This document shows, piece by piece, positions 36,455 through 49,025 of a DNA stretch of 64,000 bases. The notes under the pieces were generated by a model that was not told where the DNA came from, searched no databases, and was given only the letters and a program-made list of their open reading frames with translations. A program made the position numbers and the translations under genes. How positions within the stretch are numbered: the first letter of the stretch is position 1; the number at the start of each line of letters is the position of its first letter. Source of the DNA: Euryodendron excelsum (Eukaryota; Streptophyta; Magnoliopsida; Ericales; Pentaphylacaceae); NCBI GenBank assembly GCA_033060915.1, contig CM065385.1, forward strand, positions 18,984,001 through 19,048,000, written 5' to 3'.

Positions 36455-37660
36455 AAGTTAACGATTTAGTTGGTTCCTTACAAACTTATAAAGTTAATTC
36501 TCGTCATCCTAAAAAGAACAAAAGCTTTGCTTTGAATTCTATTAAAGAAGGCGTGAATGAAGCTAGTGATAGTGACTCTAATATGTGTCCCGAAGAGATG
36601 GTTGTTATTGTCAAAAAATTTCAATTTTTTTTTCAAAATAGAGATAATAAGGCTAATCTTCTTCTTTTTGATAAAAATAAAACTAAATCTTTTAATAATA
36701 TTAAATTTGTAAGGAAAACAGATAAATCTAGTCAAAAATAATATTTTGAATGTCATGGCGATGGACATATTGCACAAGACTTTTCCAACAAGAAGAAAAA
36801 TAAGGGAATCAAAGTTTTAACTGTTATATGGAGTGATTCTGAGAAAGAAGAAGAATCTGATAAGGAGGATGGATCCGAAAACTTCACAGCCTTTGCTACA
36901 TTAGCCTCCGAGGTAGTTAAGTCTCCATTAAAGCCTTAAGAAACTGATAAATTTAATGATTCTGATGATTTAGTTGGGTCTTTGATACTAGAAGAGGGAG
37001 AATCTGATTATGAAAAGTCGAGTGAGCTCCAATTGGCCTATGATCAACTTTATCAACAATATAACAAGTTGACTAAAGTAAATGTCAACCTAAGAATAAA
37101 ACTGAAGAAAATATTGGATGAAGTTGCAGTGTTAAAAAATGAAGCCAGATGCTTAAGTTGAAATTAGCCAATTGAAGACTCACCGATTAACTTTGACTGA
37201 TAAAGTTCAGTTTTTTTTAAGAAAGATGCATGTGAAAAAGAGGAGATTAAGAAACCTCTAGAAGAAAAGGTGAAGAAACTTGATGTTAGATTCATTATCT
37301 AGTAGAGAGCCTTAGATTAATATCATCGATTTGGATGAATTCAATACACAATTGAGAAATCATGCATTGAAACCACCAAACATAATCAACAATCTAATTG
37401 TTCTAAGATTTCTACATTAAATTACTAGAAATTAAAGATCTCGGAAGATAAAACAATGAATTCATGAGATACCTTCATTAAATTACTTGGACTACTTGAG
37501 TGATCTTCACAATTGAGCCCAATTAAAAACTAGGTACTTGAATCCATAGAGAAATTGACAATTGAATTAAAGAAAGCTTGTAAACAACTTGAATTTGATT
37601 ACTATAATAGAAATTATAATGAAATTGAAAGTGTTTTTATCTCTAAAACTACTCGTATAT
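36455..37660 (+). pseudogene. Copia element 1 gag, continued after the nested insertion
   Basis: Continues the gag frame from 19849 with KVNDLVGSLQTYK. It includes a knuckle remnant (FECHGDGHIAQDFSNKK near 36745-36795) just after a stop (TAA at 36739), with two expected cysteines lost. An acidic stretch and a coiled-coil-like region (ELQLAYDQLYQQYNKLTKVN) follow, with further stops from about 36940 onward. Confidence 0.8.
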
Positions 37661-38130
37661 AGCTGTATTTAACCCTATCTATGTACAAAAAGCTTATTTC
37701 TCCAAAATGGGGAACAAAACTGCTTTAAATAGGCTAAAAAATAATAGAGTCTGCGCGAAGTGTGTGCACGCTTTGGGGGCCATGTGCACATTTTTGCAGA
37801 CCTAAAAATCAAGCCTCTGTAATTTCTCATAGTTTTGTAGACATGTGAAAGCACGCACACGGTACTATTCATCGTGCATAGGGCACAATTCACCATGCGG
37901 ACACTATTTACCTGTGCACATGATCATTATTCAACTATCTGAACACTATTCACCGTGCGCATAGTCACTATTCGTAATACTTTTCGTTGTTTTCTGAGTT
38001 GCACCTGAATTGCTTCAAATTAGGCTTAAAACTTGTACAAAGAAAAACAAAATAAGTTAATACTAAAATCTAACTAAAAAGGTATATAAAATCCTAAACT
38101 AAGTCTAACAAAGCACAAGTTAGGGTATTA
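37661..38130. other. Unidentified insert of about 470 bp in the copia 1 gag
   Basis: Protein-like reading stops near 37660 and resumes near 38150. The intervening sequence has repeated GTGCACACTATTCACCGTGCGC-type text (37760-37960) and an AT-rich second half. It starts TGTATTTAACCC near 37662. No coding content, known family or target duplication was recognised. Confidence 0.4.
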
Positions 38131-38155
38131 TAATTGCACTTTTGAAGTGCAATTA
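38131..38155. other. Perfect 11-bp hairpin at the insert border
   Basis: TAATTGCACTT, loop TTG, AAGTGCAATTA. It sits where copia gag coding sequence resumes, so it may mark the end of the unidentified insert. Confidence 0.6.
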
Positions 38156-38468
38156 CAATCCAAGAAGCAAATCAAGTTTGTGCCTTTAGGTAAGTATGAC
38201 CCATCAAAAGATGATGATTTTGTTGCACATTTTGTTCCTACTTGTCATTATTGTGGTATTAAGGGTCATATCTGACCTTATTGCCATAGTTTGAAGACTA
38301 AGCATGTGTCTTCTAAGTTCATCACTTTTTATGTGAAGCCCATACATCCTAAGGTTGTCCAATCTTCCAAGTTTAACCCTTTTTGTCATCATTGTGGTGC
38401 GTTTGGTTACATTAAACCTTATTGTTGCAAACTGAATAGGATTCCTAGATCTCATATTCATCATTAAC
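38156..38468 (+). pseudogene. Copia gag segment with two zinc knuckles
   Basis: Plus-strand frame with KFVPLGKYDPSKDDDFVAHF, then CHYCGIKGHI followed by a stop (TGA at about 38274) and PYC, and a second knuckle CHHCGAFGYIKPYC (about 38385-38430), where His is replaced by Tyr. Double CCHC knuckles of this kind occur at the gag C-terminus of SIRE-like copia elements. Probably the end of copia 1 gag. Protease and the rest of pol of copia 1 were not found in the window. Confidence 0.75.
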
Positions 38469-38599
38469 CTAAGAATCATTATGAAAGGTTGGAAAATCAG
38501 ATTACAGTACTTACGAAGTATGTGAATTCTTTGCTTGAGAATGATTATAATAAGGAATATGATTAGAAGATGGACTTGGAAGCTTGATAAATGAGCTTG

Positions 38600-40098
38600 A
38601 ATGAATTAGGTGGTTGGTTGGTAAACCTTACAAGAAGAAGATTTAAATAATCTTATTCTTGAAGAAATTGAAGGTGCTTAAAGTGATCAACAAATATTAA
38701 ATAAAGGAAGACAAGCTTTGAAAGCATATTAGGTGGATTGAAAAACTTGAAAATTGATAGATGAACCTTACAAAGAAATTATTGGATTAATTTCATTTCA
38801 AAGAGATTGTAGGTGCTCTACATGTTCTACAATATTTGAAGGAGTTTTGAAGATTTAGAATCCTTATGGGATCAATTGACGAAGCTACTGAAGATTCTGA
38901 AGCCGTTTGCCTAGGTTATGAAGAAAGTTAAAAAAGCAGGGAATGTGTTGACACCTTTTAGAGGTGCTGACACTTTTTTGGGCTTAGAGGTGCTCAGCCA
39001 AATCAAAGGAAACAAGGTCAACACCTTTCAGAGGTGCTGACACCTTGATTTAGAAGACTTGGTCGGAATTTGAAGAAGGCAAAAGTGTTGAGACGCTTTA
39101 GAGGTGCTGACATATGAGTCTTTGCTTTGGGCAGACTTCTAAAACACAAGTGTTGACACTAGAATTCTTAAGTGTCAACATTTTTTTACTAAGAGCAAGA
39201 CAATTAGATGGACTTCACGAAGTGCTGACACCTTACACAAGATTGCCTTAAAGAACTGGTCTTGGAAAGTACAAGTGTTGACACCCATTTAAGAGGTGCT
39301 GACACTTAGGTTAAGAGAAGTCGAAGAGAATACATTGAAGCAGTAAATGTTGACACCCATTCAGAAATGTCGACCCCTAGACGGAATATAGGCAGTAACA
39401 GTAATATTTTTAAATGTTCTGCAAAGCTCATTTCGCACTAAATGCAATCCCACCTACCTCCAATGGCTGGATATAACACACGACTATATATATAAGGTCT
39501 CTAAAGCATTTAAAAGGTAGAACACAAGATTATAAAGGCCATTCATTAGATTAAAAAACATTCTATGCTCTTCAATGACATTTTCCTCTTGTTCCTCATT
39601 CGTGAGTTTATTTATTGAGCTGTAACTTGCAAATTTATTCTTTGTGAGAGTACCCATTATATTAAACTCCTTCATTACTCTTGGATTGGATTGTAGCCTG
39701 TAAGTTTGAGTGTTCTTGGGCAAAAACACTCGTAAGTTTAAGTGAACCTTAGATAAAATCACTTGGGATTTGGTGAGTTTGGGGTAAACTATTTTAAGAG
39801 GTGAGCTGGGCACTTGAAGAAATATCAAGCTATGTAAAGAGACTTTTACATAGTGAATGATCCCCTCGAAGGAATAGAGGAAGAGAGGACGTACGCAAAA
39901 GGAATGCTGAACCTCTGTAAATTGCTATGTCTTCTTCTTGCTTTGTTTTATTTTCTGCATTACATTGATTTGCTTATGTTCATATCTTGCATTGAAGTAC
40001 TATTCCATTGGTTTTTAAATTCAACATATTTGTTTATTGCTTTAAATTTTGAAAAACCCAATTCACCCTCCCTTGTGGGTTATTATTTCGGGCTAACA
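38600..40098 (+). repeat. 5' LTR of copia element 2, left edge uncertain
   Basis: The right end is firm: ACCCAATTCACCCTCCCTTG, then GGGCTAACA at 40098, followed by a decayed primer site and gag. That end text is the inverse complement of the usual left end of such LTRs. No matching left end was found in 38470-38950, so the left part may be truncated or rearranged. Contains a tandem motif array at 38946-39375. Confidence 0.6.
38946..39375. repeat. Array of TGTTGACACC / GGTGCTGACAC motifs in the copia 2 LTR
   Basis: About seven modules at roughly 50-70-bp spacing. Most pair a TGTTGACACC element with an AGAGGTGCTGACAC element 10-15 bases later. One (39140-39180) is a near-palindrome, GTGTTGACAC...GTGTCAACA. 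Position in the LTR suggests transcription-factor sites, but this is inference. Confidence 0.65.
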
Positions 40099-40099
40099 A

Positions 40100-40119
40100 T
40101 TGGTATTTTAGAAGGTGCT
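40100..40119 (+). other. Decayed tRNA-Met primer binding site, copia element 2
   Basis: TTGGTATTTTAGAAGGTGCT lies one base after the LTR end, matching TTGGTATCAGAGCAGGTGC except at a few positions, mostly C-to-T or G-to-A. Confidence 0.65.
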
Positions 40120-40152
40120 CCTTTTATAGGCTTAACATCCTAGAGCAAATCT

Positions 40153-41391
40153 ATGGCAACCAATATATGATCCTATCTTGGAGAATGTCAATTCATAAAT
40201 AGACCTCCTATGTTCAATATAACAAATTATAACTACTGGAAGAATAGCATGAGAGTTTATAGTGAATCTGTTGACTATGAGTTGTGGAGGATCATTGTAA
40301 ATGGTCCCAAGTTTCCTACCATAATTATTGAATAGTCATTCCCAAACCTGAGATTGAATGGGATGAAAGTGATTTGAGGCTTTTACAAGCCAATGCCAAG
40401 GCTATAAATTTACTTTACTGTGCATTGGACACAAATAAATTCAATAGAATCTCTACAAGTGAAACTGCAAAAGAGATTTGGGATACATTAGAGGTAATCC
40501 ATGATGGTACAAATCAGGTTAAAGAGTCCATAATCAATGTCCTTGTATAATTGTGAGCACTTTAAAATGAAATCTGATGAATCTATTATTGAGATGTTTA
40601 CATAATTCACTGATATTGTTAATGGATTAAAATCTCTTGGAAAAGTGTATACTAATAGTGAATAGGTGAGAAGGATCCTTAGATTTTTGCCAAAGACATG
40701 GAAAGCAAATGTGACTGCAATTCAAGAAGTAAAAGACTTCAACATCTTGCCACTTGAAGAGCTTCTTGGCTCTCTTATGACTTATGAGCTAATACATAAG
40801 CAAAATGCTTAAGAAGAAGATGATAAGAGAAAGAAGACTATTGCATTGAAGTTTACCATTCTTGAGAATGAATCTAAAAGTGAAGAGAAAAATGAAGCAA
40901 AACTTGCCTTAATCATAAGGAGGTTCAAGAAATTCATGAAAAGAAAATGGAGAGGAGGAAAGAAGTAAGAATGTAAAGGAGAATCTAATAACAAGGATTC
41001 AACTATCATTTGTTTTGAGTGTGAGAAATCTGGACACCTAAAGGCTTAATGTCCCCAATTAAAGAAGAAGGGGAAGAAAGGCAAAGGAAGAAAAGCATTG
41101 ACTGTCACCTGGAATGATATTAAAGGATCAAGTTTTGTAGAAGAAGAATCTGAGGCATCAAAAGTTGCAAATTTATTCTTGATAGCTCAAGAGGAGGAAG
41201 CTGGGGTATTATCTTCCAAAAATTTTGCATTTTCTTTTGATGAATTATAAGACACTTTTGATGATCTACATACTGAATTTAAAAAGGTTGGCATTAAAAA
41301 TAGTCTTCTAAAAAAGATGATTGCTTCTCTTATAAAAGAAAATAAGGATTTACAATCTGCCAATGAAGTTTGGAAAAAGGAAAATGATGTT
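40153..41391 (+). pseudogene. Copia element 2 gag, 5' part, cut by a nested insertion
   Basis: ATG at 40153, then a stop five codons later (TGA). It shows NYNYWKNSMRVYSESVDYEL, LWRIIVNGPKFPT and a frameshift near 40325. AINLLYCALDTNKFNRIS and ETAKEIWDTLEVIHDGTNQV (about 40410-40520) are typical of copia gag of the UBN2 type. The zinc knuckle ICFECEKSGHLKA, stop, CPQLKK lies at about 41010-41070. A coiled-coil-like tail continues to ENDV at 41391, where a long solo LTR has inserted. The frame resumes after 61614 with LKKRVKDLDKSFAKYVKGK. Confidence 0.85.
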
Positions 41392-41872
41392 TGTCTCTCG
41401 TAAGAACTCACCCTTCTAGAAGGACGAGTGTGACTAGGTTTGAATTAGAAATTGATTTGATTAAGGGCTTTTAAAAACTGATTTGTATTCACCACCTAAC
41501 TTAATTAAGGTGAGTTAGGTCATCAAAAATTAAGTGCAATCCAAATATTAAACTTAGAGTTTTTGAAAAGGTTTTGAAAAAAACTTCCTCAAGAGAGGGT
41601 TTTTGGAGAAAATTGGTTGTTTGGCAACTTTTAAAAAGATTTAAGCCATTTTTTAAAAATAACTTTGTTTTTTTGTCTTTCAAAAACAATGATTTTAGGT
41701 TCGGAAGTTGGTTACGTATAGGGAAGATGCACTAGGCTATCATCCTATCCTTTCCTTGCGGTACCTACATGTCTTTCTACCTTAACTTCATTCATTTAGA
41801 ATCTCCGATTAACAAATATCCAATACTATCCACTTTGAAAAGAATTTTGAAAAAAGGATTTGATATGATGTG

Positions 41873-44800
41873 TGTCGCGCCCCGGTTTTTGGGTGTCCAA
41901 GGTTCTTTTGGCTTGAAGACCAAAATCACAGAACTCTGTTACTAGAACTCATCCTCATTGAAGGACAAGTGTGACTAGGTTTGAAAATTAGTTTGACTAA
42001 GGGCTTTTAAGAAAAATAGGAGTCGCCACCTAACTTGACTAAGGTGAGTTAGGGCACCTAAAACTAAGTGTTAATCTGAAGATTAAACTTAGGATTTTTT
42101 GGAAAAGGTTTTGAAAACTTCTTCAAGAGAGGGTTTTTAAGAAAATAGGTTGTTTAGCAACCTTTGGAAAGATTTAAGCCCTTTTGAAAAATAACTCCAT
42201 TTTGGTCATTTGAAAACAGAAATCTATGGTTCGGGGGTTGGTTACGTGTAGGGAAGATATCCTAAGATTATCACCCTACCCCGCCCTTTCGGTACCTATA
42301 TGTCTAATCACCCTTTGTTCACTCACTAGAATAATTAGTTACCATTGTCCACTTAATATCCACTTTAGAATTTTGAAAATAGGGTTTAATCATCACTTTT
42401 CGGGTGGATGATGCATGATGCAAATTTTTAGAAGAAGTTTGAAAATAATGGGGGTTTTGAAAAAGTTTGGAATAGAAATTTTGAAGAGATTGGAATATTT
42501 GAAAAAGGGATTGGAGTTGAAATAAAAGTTATGACCGCACCATTTTAGGTTGCCTACATATCTCATTTGGTGAGAATCAGGTCATTCGTAGTTTGGGCAA
42601 GAGCCCGATGGAGAATAGGCGCATTAAAGCCTTTGGAAGGTTTGAAGATACTTTGAGATTTTTGAAAAAGTTTAAGACACTTTGAGGTTTTTGAAAAAGT
42701 TTAGGACACTTGGAGGTCTTTGAAAAAGTTTAAGACACTTTGAGGTCTTTGGAAGTTGAAGACTCTTTGCGGTCTTGGAAGTTGAAGACCCTTTGTGGTC
42801 TTGAAAGTTTTGACTTAAAATTGGATGATGGAGTGTTTTGAAAATGTTTTTGGATCAACTGAAAGGAGTTTTGGAAAAAAACTTTGGCATGAATCAGGAG
42901 AACTTGAAAGTGTTTTTGAAGTCTTGTTTTGAAAACTTTGGAGGAATGTTTTGATGAATTAGTTTTTGAAAGTAGTTTTTGGAAATGGCTAAAAGTTTGA
43001 AATCCTAATATGGACAACCGTAGGGGTTGCTCTTGATTTATCACTTTTTCTTGGAATCCCTAACCATGAGAGGGTTAGGGGCGCCTTAGGTTTGTGAGTT
43101 TTTGAAAACATTTTGGAAATGCCTTGAAGATGGAGCATAAGAACATTTGAAGAGTTTATGGAGTTGGTTTTGAAAATCAAGAGAGTGGGAGGTTTTGAAA
43201 AAGTGGGTTATGAGAATTGTTTAAAATTGAGTGATCATTTAGAAAAGAATTCAAGAGCTGGAATCTTAAAGTATACTAACCTAGGTGGGGTTGGCTTAAG
43301 GTTAGGGGTGACCTAAGGTTGACTAACTTGCGTTAGGCTAACTTAGGGTTAAGATGACCTATGGTTAACTAACTAAGGTTGGGTTAACCTGGGGTTAACT
43401 AACTAGGGTAGGTTTAACCTAAGGTTAGGATGACTTAGGGTTAGGTTAACCTAAGATGAGTGAACTAGGGTCAAGTTAGCCTAGGGTTGGACAACTAGGG
43501 TTAAGTTAGTCTAGGGTTGGATTGGAAAATGGTTTTGAAAGTTGGTTTAATGCACTTTTGGAAAGAGTTTTGAAAGACAAAACATGCTATGCAATGGACT
43601 TTGGTGGACAATCCTTTTGAAGATCATTTCCATGAAAATTTTGACTCTAGCCAAGAATATAGTTTGTATGGTTGGTGATTAGAGACCATTCCAAGGAAGG
43701 TTTCCTCATGGCCATTATAATCATAATCTTGACAAGAGTGCAAGGGGTCCAAAAATCAACATGGTGATGATAACTTTTTAAGGCACCATTTTTAATATAA
43801 AGATGGAGAGAATGCATTTTTGAAAATCATCTTTTGAGAAGGATTTTGAAAACCATTTTTCAAGGGAAGTATTTCATCAAGAGAGGGTTCATATGGCCAA
43901 ACAAAAGGGAGACCACTCAAGAGAGAGTTCCATGGGGCCATTCCAACTACTACACTTAAGAGAATGACAATCTTAAAAACTAGAGAATTAGAAAGCAACT
44001 CTTATGCAAATTAAAATGTCATGATACCAAAATGAGAGTTAAGGTGTTAGTAGGGGATTTTCTAAGGCATGATTTCTAATGTCCCATCCTAAACTTCAAG
44101 GAGCCAACTCTTGGAACAATTTTTGAAAGACATGTAGGGCTTGGAAATGACATGGAGTTTAGGAGTAATGTAAGCATTATATAACATGACAATAAGTATA
44201 AAATGAAGCCAAGCATATAAGATATGATCAAAATAGTAATATGCAAGGGGTCATGATCACATACAAGGCTTTTAGGCTACACCATATAAACAAGGGGCTC
44301 TTAGGAGATACCATCTCAAAGTAGGCTAGTGGGCGGACCCCCTACACGGTGACTCTCACTTGCTTCCTCTAGGCATGATCTAAGAGCCCTCTTGGCTCAA
44401 GTATGCAAGAATGGGGGGTTGTAGACGGGGATTAAAATAGAGAATAGCCTAAGTAGTCTAGGAGGGAGAAGAGAAGAGTGGGGGAAGACACAAATATAAA
44501 AGAGATACCACCTTTTGCCTTCAACACACTTGTAGTCTTCAAAAAATGCTTTGATTAGAGCTTGAGTGACTTCAAGAGGGCTTGAGGGGCTGGAATGGAG
44601 TGTGTAATGGTGTATAAGGCTTTGTAGGTGAAGTGTATAGGCTTGAAGGAGGTAGAATCTAGCCTAAGTGTTTGAGGGGTGGAATATATGTATAGATTCG
44701 AGGTTCTGGAGCAGTTTTAGCAGAGTTTTGCATCAATTTTGGAGGTGGAATATGCAAAGGGGTGGCCTGATATTTATAAGCAATTTGGAACAGGCCTGGC

Positions 44801-46409
44801 GCATGTGCTACATGCGCTTTGCCAAATTTTGACCTGACGCATGTAGGACATGTGCAGGTACTGTTCCATTGCTAGAATGCCATGTGGCACCCAGTGTACT
44901 GGCTAAATCTTGACACCGTGGATTGTGTTAGGAAATGCGGGATATCATCTCGGGAAGCGTGCATAAAAGAGCATTTTTGGGGAGCGCCTGCAATACGCTC
45001 CGAGGGTGTTCAAAAGTGGCTGTTTTCGTGTTGTGTGATCGAGGCCTTCGGGAAGCAATCTTTTCGATCGGACCGTGCCGATGGAAAGTAATCTAGAAAT
45101 ACTTTTGGGAATTCCTAGATTTACTCATTTCTCAAGTCGTTTGATAGTGCATTTTGATCAGGGAATTGGAGAAAAAGTCAGCCTTGGCGGAGCGTCTGTG
45201 AGACGCTCCAAGGGTTACTAAAAGTTATAGTTTCTACACCATACGATGGAGGGCTTCAGGAAGTGATCTATCCAATCGAGCCGTGTTGATAGAAAGATCT
45301 ATGAATGAGCTTTCGAGAATTCCCCAATTTATGCATTTCTCAAGCTAGTTGACGGTGTGTTATAACCAGGGAATCGGGAGAAAAGATAATTAGGCGGAGC
45401 GTCTGCGAGACGCTCTAGGGGACCTTTATCGAGTCGTGAGCGTTTAATATCGTAGGGTTCTCCTCGGGTTAAACAAAGGTGTATGGTGAAACCCTTTGCT
45501 TGAAATCCCAGGAACGGTGCTGTTTCGGGGGATGTTTGGATTGCCAGGGGCAAGATGGTCATTTTGGCTAGGATTGGCTGAAAATGGTTAGGAATGGTTT
45601 GGTGTGTTGTGTTTGGCGTGTAGGGTTGTTCAGGGATAGTTTTGAGAGAGTCTTTTACTGTTCGGCTGGGTTTGTGCCGTGCTGAGGCCTTCAGGGGTAA
45701 AACGGTCATTTTGACCAGAGTGAGCCAGAACAGGACTGAATTTGGACCAAATGGTGTGCGGCGGATGCCCTATGGATTAACAACAATTTGGAAGGATGGA
45801 CTTATCATTTTAAGGGATTTTAAACTTTCTCAAAACGTGCTTGGATGCCTAAGGGCCGGTTTGGTCATTTTTCACCGAGTCGGGTTAGCAGGCACTAGTG
45901 TTGACCTAGGTGTTGGTTCCCGAGACCGTCCGGTCTCGAAAAACTACATGCAGTGTTGGTCTCTAAGAACGCCCGGTTTTAGAGAGCTAACTGTAGGGGT
46001 GGTGTTGGTTCCTGAGAACGCTTGGTCTCAAAAAGCTATCTGGAAGGGTGGTGTTGGTCTATGAGAACGCCTGGTCTCGGAGAGCTACCAAATGACGGAC
46101 ATTCTACATTGGCGGGCTAGCAGGGGCCAGAAGTGAATCGTCTAGAACTTGATGAGGTGTTGGTCCCCTAGATCAGCCGATCTCGAGAAGCTATCTGGAT
46201 GGCGTTGGTTTCCGGGACAGCTTGGTCTGGAAAGCTGCCTGGAATAATGGTGCTTATGGCTCTAGCGGGTCCTTGTGGGCCCTAGAAGCGACCAATTGGT
46301 TGGATTGGAGATCGAAAGGCTCATCTTGAACCTACATGTGTTACGATGTTAGAAAACTGAGCCGGGTCGGGCCGGAGATTTTCGAGCAGGCAAAAATGGG
46401 GTGCTTATA
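41873..46409 (+). repeat. Left LTR (copy C) of the 17-kb element
   Basis: Pairs with 54326-58999 over its whole length and has GTCCAAGGT near its start, GTAGGGAAGATATCCTAAG near 42250, a degenerate telomere-like zone (43280-43530), a TATA-like box at 44769-44780 and inverted-end-like GGTCTCGGAGAGCTACC blocks near 46070. Relative to its partner it lacks about 190 bp near 44910 and three 30-bp units near 43480, but keeps about 88 bp near 44062-44150 that the partner lost. It ends GGGGTGCTTATA. Confidence 0.88.
43280..43530. repeat. Degenerate telomere-like and 30-bp minisatellite zone, left LTR
   Basis: Many variants of CTAGGGTTA, CTAAGGTTGA and GGTTAACC, reminiscent of but not equal to the plant telomere repeat TTTAGGG. 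At the right end are two 30-bp units of the type ACTAGGGTCAAGTTAGCC (43470-43524). Confidence 0.75.
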
Positions 46410-46848
46410 GCTGCCCTTCTTTTTTTGTCTTTACTTGTTGAAGACAGAAAAATAATAAGGAAGGATCCCATGTTGACTGCGAGGCAATCGGAGGGACCGA
46501 AGTGGTTGGAAATTGGGATTTTAAGTTTTGAAAACTGGATTGTTTGAATTTTGGAATTTTAAAATGATTTTGAAATTTTCCTGAACCGACAATTTGATCG
46601 ATAGAATGACACTCCTTTAGGGAGATTTAGGATTTTTGAATGATTTTGAAATGATTTTTTTTTCAAATGATTTTGAAATGGCCTTCTGTAATGGAGGGAT
46701 TTGGATTTGAATTGGAAGGGTTTGGAAAACTTTTAAAACTTGGAATGAAACTTTTGAGGAAAAAGGTTTGAAAACCTAGAATTCGATTTTGGAATTAAAC
46801 TTTTTGTGGAGGAAGTTTTGAAAACCTGAAAATTTTTTTGATAGTACG

Positions 46849-47560
46849 CTTTTTGATGTGAAAGCTAGAAAACTCGAGATTTTGAAAGTTGAGCTTTTTG
46901 AGGCGAAAGCTAGAAAATCCAAAATTTTGAAAGTTGAGCTTTTTGAGGCGAAAGATTGAAAACCTAAAATTTTAAAAGTTAAGCTTTTTGAGGCGAAAGC
47001 TAGAAAACCTGAAATTTTGAAAGTTAAGCTTTTTGAGGCGAAAGCTTGAAAACCCGAAATTTTGAAAGTTAAGTTTTTTGAGGCGAAATCTTGAAAACCC
47101 GAAATTCTTTTGAAAAACGAAACTTTTGAAGGAAAAAGCTCGAGAAACCTGGAATGTTGAAAGTTAGACTTTTTGAGCTGAGAGCTTGAAAACCCAGAAT
47201 TCTTTTGAAAAATAGAGCTTTTGACAGAAAAAGCTCAATAAACCCGAAGAATATTTTGAAAATGGAGCTTTTGAGGGAGAAAGCTTAGGAAACTCCAAAA
47301 ATGTTGGAAAGCTAGGCTTTTTGAGGCAAAAGCAAAAAAACTTGAAATTTTTTGGAAAATAGAGCTTTTGAAGGAAAAACTCAAGAAAGTCGAAATTTTT
47401 TTTGAGACTGAACATTTTGCAAGAAAAAGATTTTGGAAAACCTGAGAAATGATTTGAAATCAAATTTCTTAAAGGAAAAAGTGAGAAAACCTAGAGAGTA
47501 CTTTTGAAATCAAACTTTTTGAAGGGAAAAGTTAGAAAACCTAGAAAGGTGAAAACCATT
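46849..47560. repeat. 45-bp minisatellite, internal region
   Basis: Units start GCTTTTTGAGGCGAAAGC and continue GAAAACC, AAATTTTGAAAGTT. Unit starts at about 46849, 46892, 46938, 46983, 47028 and 47073 give a 45-46-bp period. After 47110 the units become longer and more diverged. Confidence 0.85.
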
Positions 47561-47629
47561 TGAAGGGGATTCATTTGAACTCGAAAGTCAAAAACTACTA
47601 TATGTTGTTTTTTTTTTACGAGGGTTAGA

Positions 47630-47930
47630 AAACTTGTTTTGACTGAAAACTTGGGAACTCTTGAAGACAAAATGTGTAGGAAATTAATTTTGACTCAAAA
47701 CTTTGAACTTTTGAAAACAAAATGTGTAGAGAATTAATTTTGACTAGAAATTTGAACTTTTGAAGACAAAATGTATAGAAAATTTATTTTAACTTGACAC
47801 TTTCAGTATAGGAAATTCGTTTTGACTTGAAATCTGAATTTTTTGAAGACAAAATATTTAGGAAATTTATCTTGACTTGAAGCTTGAACCTTTGAAAGTT
47901 TTTCAACTTGATGGTATTTTTGAAAGACAA
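47630..47930. repeat. About 50-bp minisatellite, internal region
   Basis: Roughly five diverged units built of AATTTTGACT, AAATTTGAACTTTTGAAG and ACAAAATGTGTAG blocks. Confidence 0.75.
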
Positions 47931-48569
47931 CATGACTTTTCCTCTTTGAAATTGAGTTGAAATTAGAAACTTTTAGCGAAATTTTTTTTTTAGATATGAA
48001 AATTGATTTTGACTTTCAAAAGTAAGCAAGAGCTTTGATCTTTTGAGTTTGAAACTTTTTGTAGAAATAGTTTTGAATGCTTTTGAAACTAACTTTGAAA
48101 TTTGAAAATTTTTGTCGACGAAACCTTGCAACTTTTTGGATATTTGAAAACTGAATTTTTGGGTTTGAAAGAAAGCAAGGGCTTTTGTTTTTTAAAACTG
48201 ATTTTGAGACAATTCGGTTAGAATTATACCTGGGCTTTACCTCGAAGATTTGGAGATGGTTGAGCCTGTGGAATCATCAAAGACTGTTTCGTGTGTTTAA
48301 TTCTTATGCCTTGGATCTTGAAGGCAGACATTTATGCCCTCCTGGATTGAGATTTCTTGAGATTGGAATACTCGGTGTTTGCTTGAGTGTCGAGTTTTGC
48401 TTTTGTGTGCAAAATAAGATTTTTGCTGACGTAGCTTCTGAGAGGTGGTTCAAGGTTGATATCCTAAAACTGAGTCTTCTTGAACATACGCTCCGTCTGA
48501 TGGAATGCTGCTTTTCTGGGGAGGTTCAAGGTTGATATATGCTTTTAAAGAGAAAAGCTCAAAAACATA

Positions 48570-49025
48570 ATCTGCTTTTTCGGAAGAAGCTCTGAAACCC
48601 AATTTGCTTTTTTGGTGAAAGTTTTAAAACTCGTTCTGCTTTTTTGGAAGAAGCTTGAAAACCCAATCTGCTTTTTTGAGAGAAGCTCTAAAACCCAAAT
48701 CTGCTTTTTCGGAGGAAGCTTTGAAACCCGATCTGCTTTTTCGAGGGCAGCTCTAAAACTCAATTTGCTTTTTTAGAGGAAGCTCTAAAACCCAATTTGC
48801 TTTTTACAGGGAAGCTCTGAAGCCCAATTTGCTTTTTCAGGGGAAGCTCTAGAACCTAAATCTGCTTTTTCAGAGAAAGCTCTGAAAACCAATCTACTTT
48901 TTCGGGGGAAGCTCTGAAATCCAATTTGCTTTTTTAGAGGAAGCTCAAAACCCAATCTGCTTTTTTAGGAAAAACTCTAAAACCCAATCTGCTTTTTCGG
49001 AGGAAGCTCAGAAATCCAATCTTTG
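48570..49025. repeat. 32-33-bp minisatellite, about fourteen units
   Basis: Each unit reads like AATCTGCTTTTTCGGAGG followed by AAGCTCTGAAACCC. Units are adjacent with no unique spacers. The most regular array of the window. Confidence 0.9.

Noticed and set aside
42226..42411. Small frame conserved in both LTRs of the 17-kb element (also at 54679)
   Set aside because: The two LTRs were copies of each other at insertion, so conservation is not evidence of selection; the composition is not protein-like and it is not kept in copies A, B and E.
43280..43530. Interstitial telomere remnant
   Set aside because: The units vary (CTAGGGTTA, CTAAGGTTGA, GGTTAACC) and do not form runs of TTTAGGG; the same zone is present in both LTRs, so it belongs to the element rather than to an old chromosome end.
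48570..49025. Regular short repeats that might suggest a CRISPR array
   Set aside because: Units are directly adjacent and diverged, with no unique spacers of constant length and no cas genes; the setting is a plant retroelement. It is a minisatellite.
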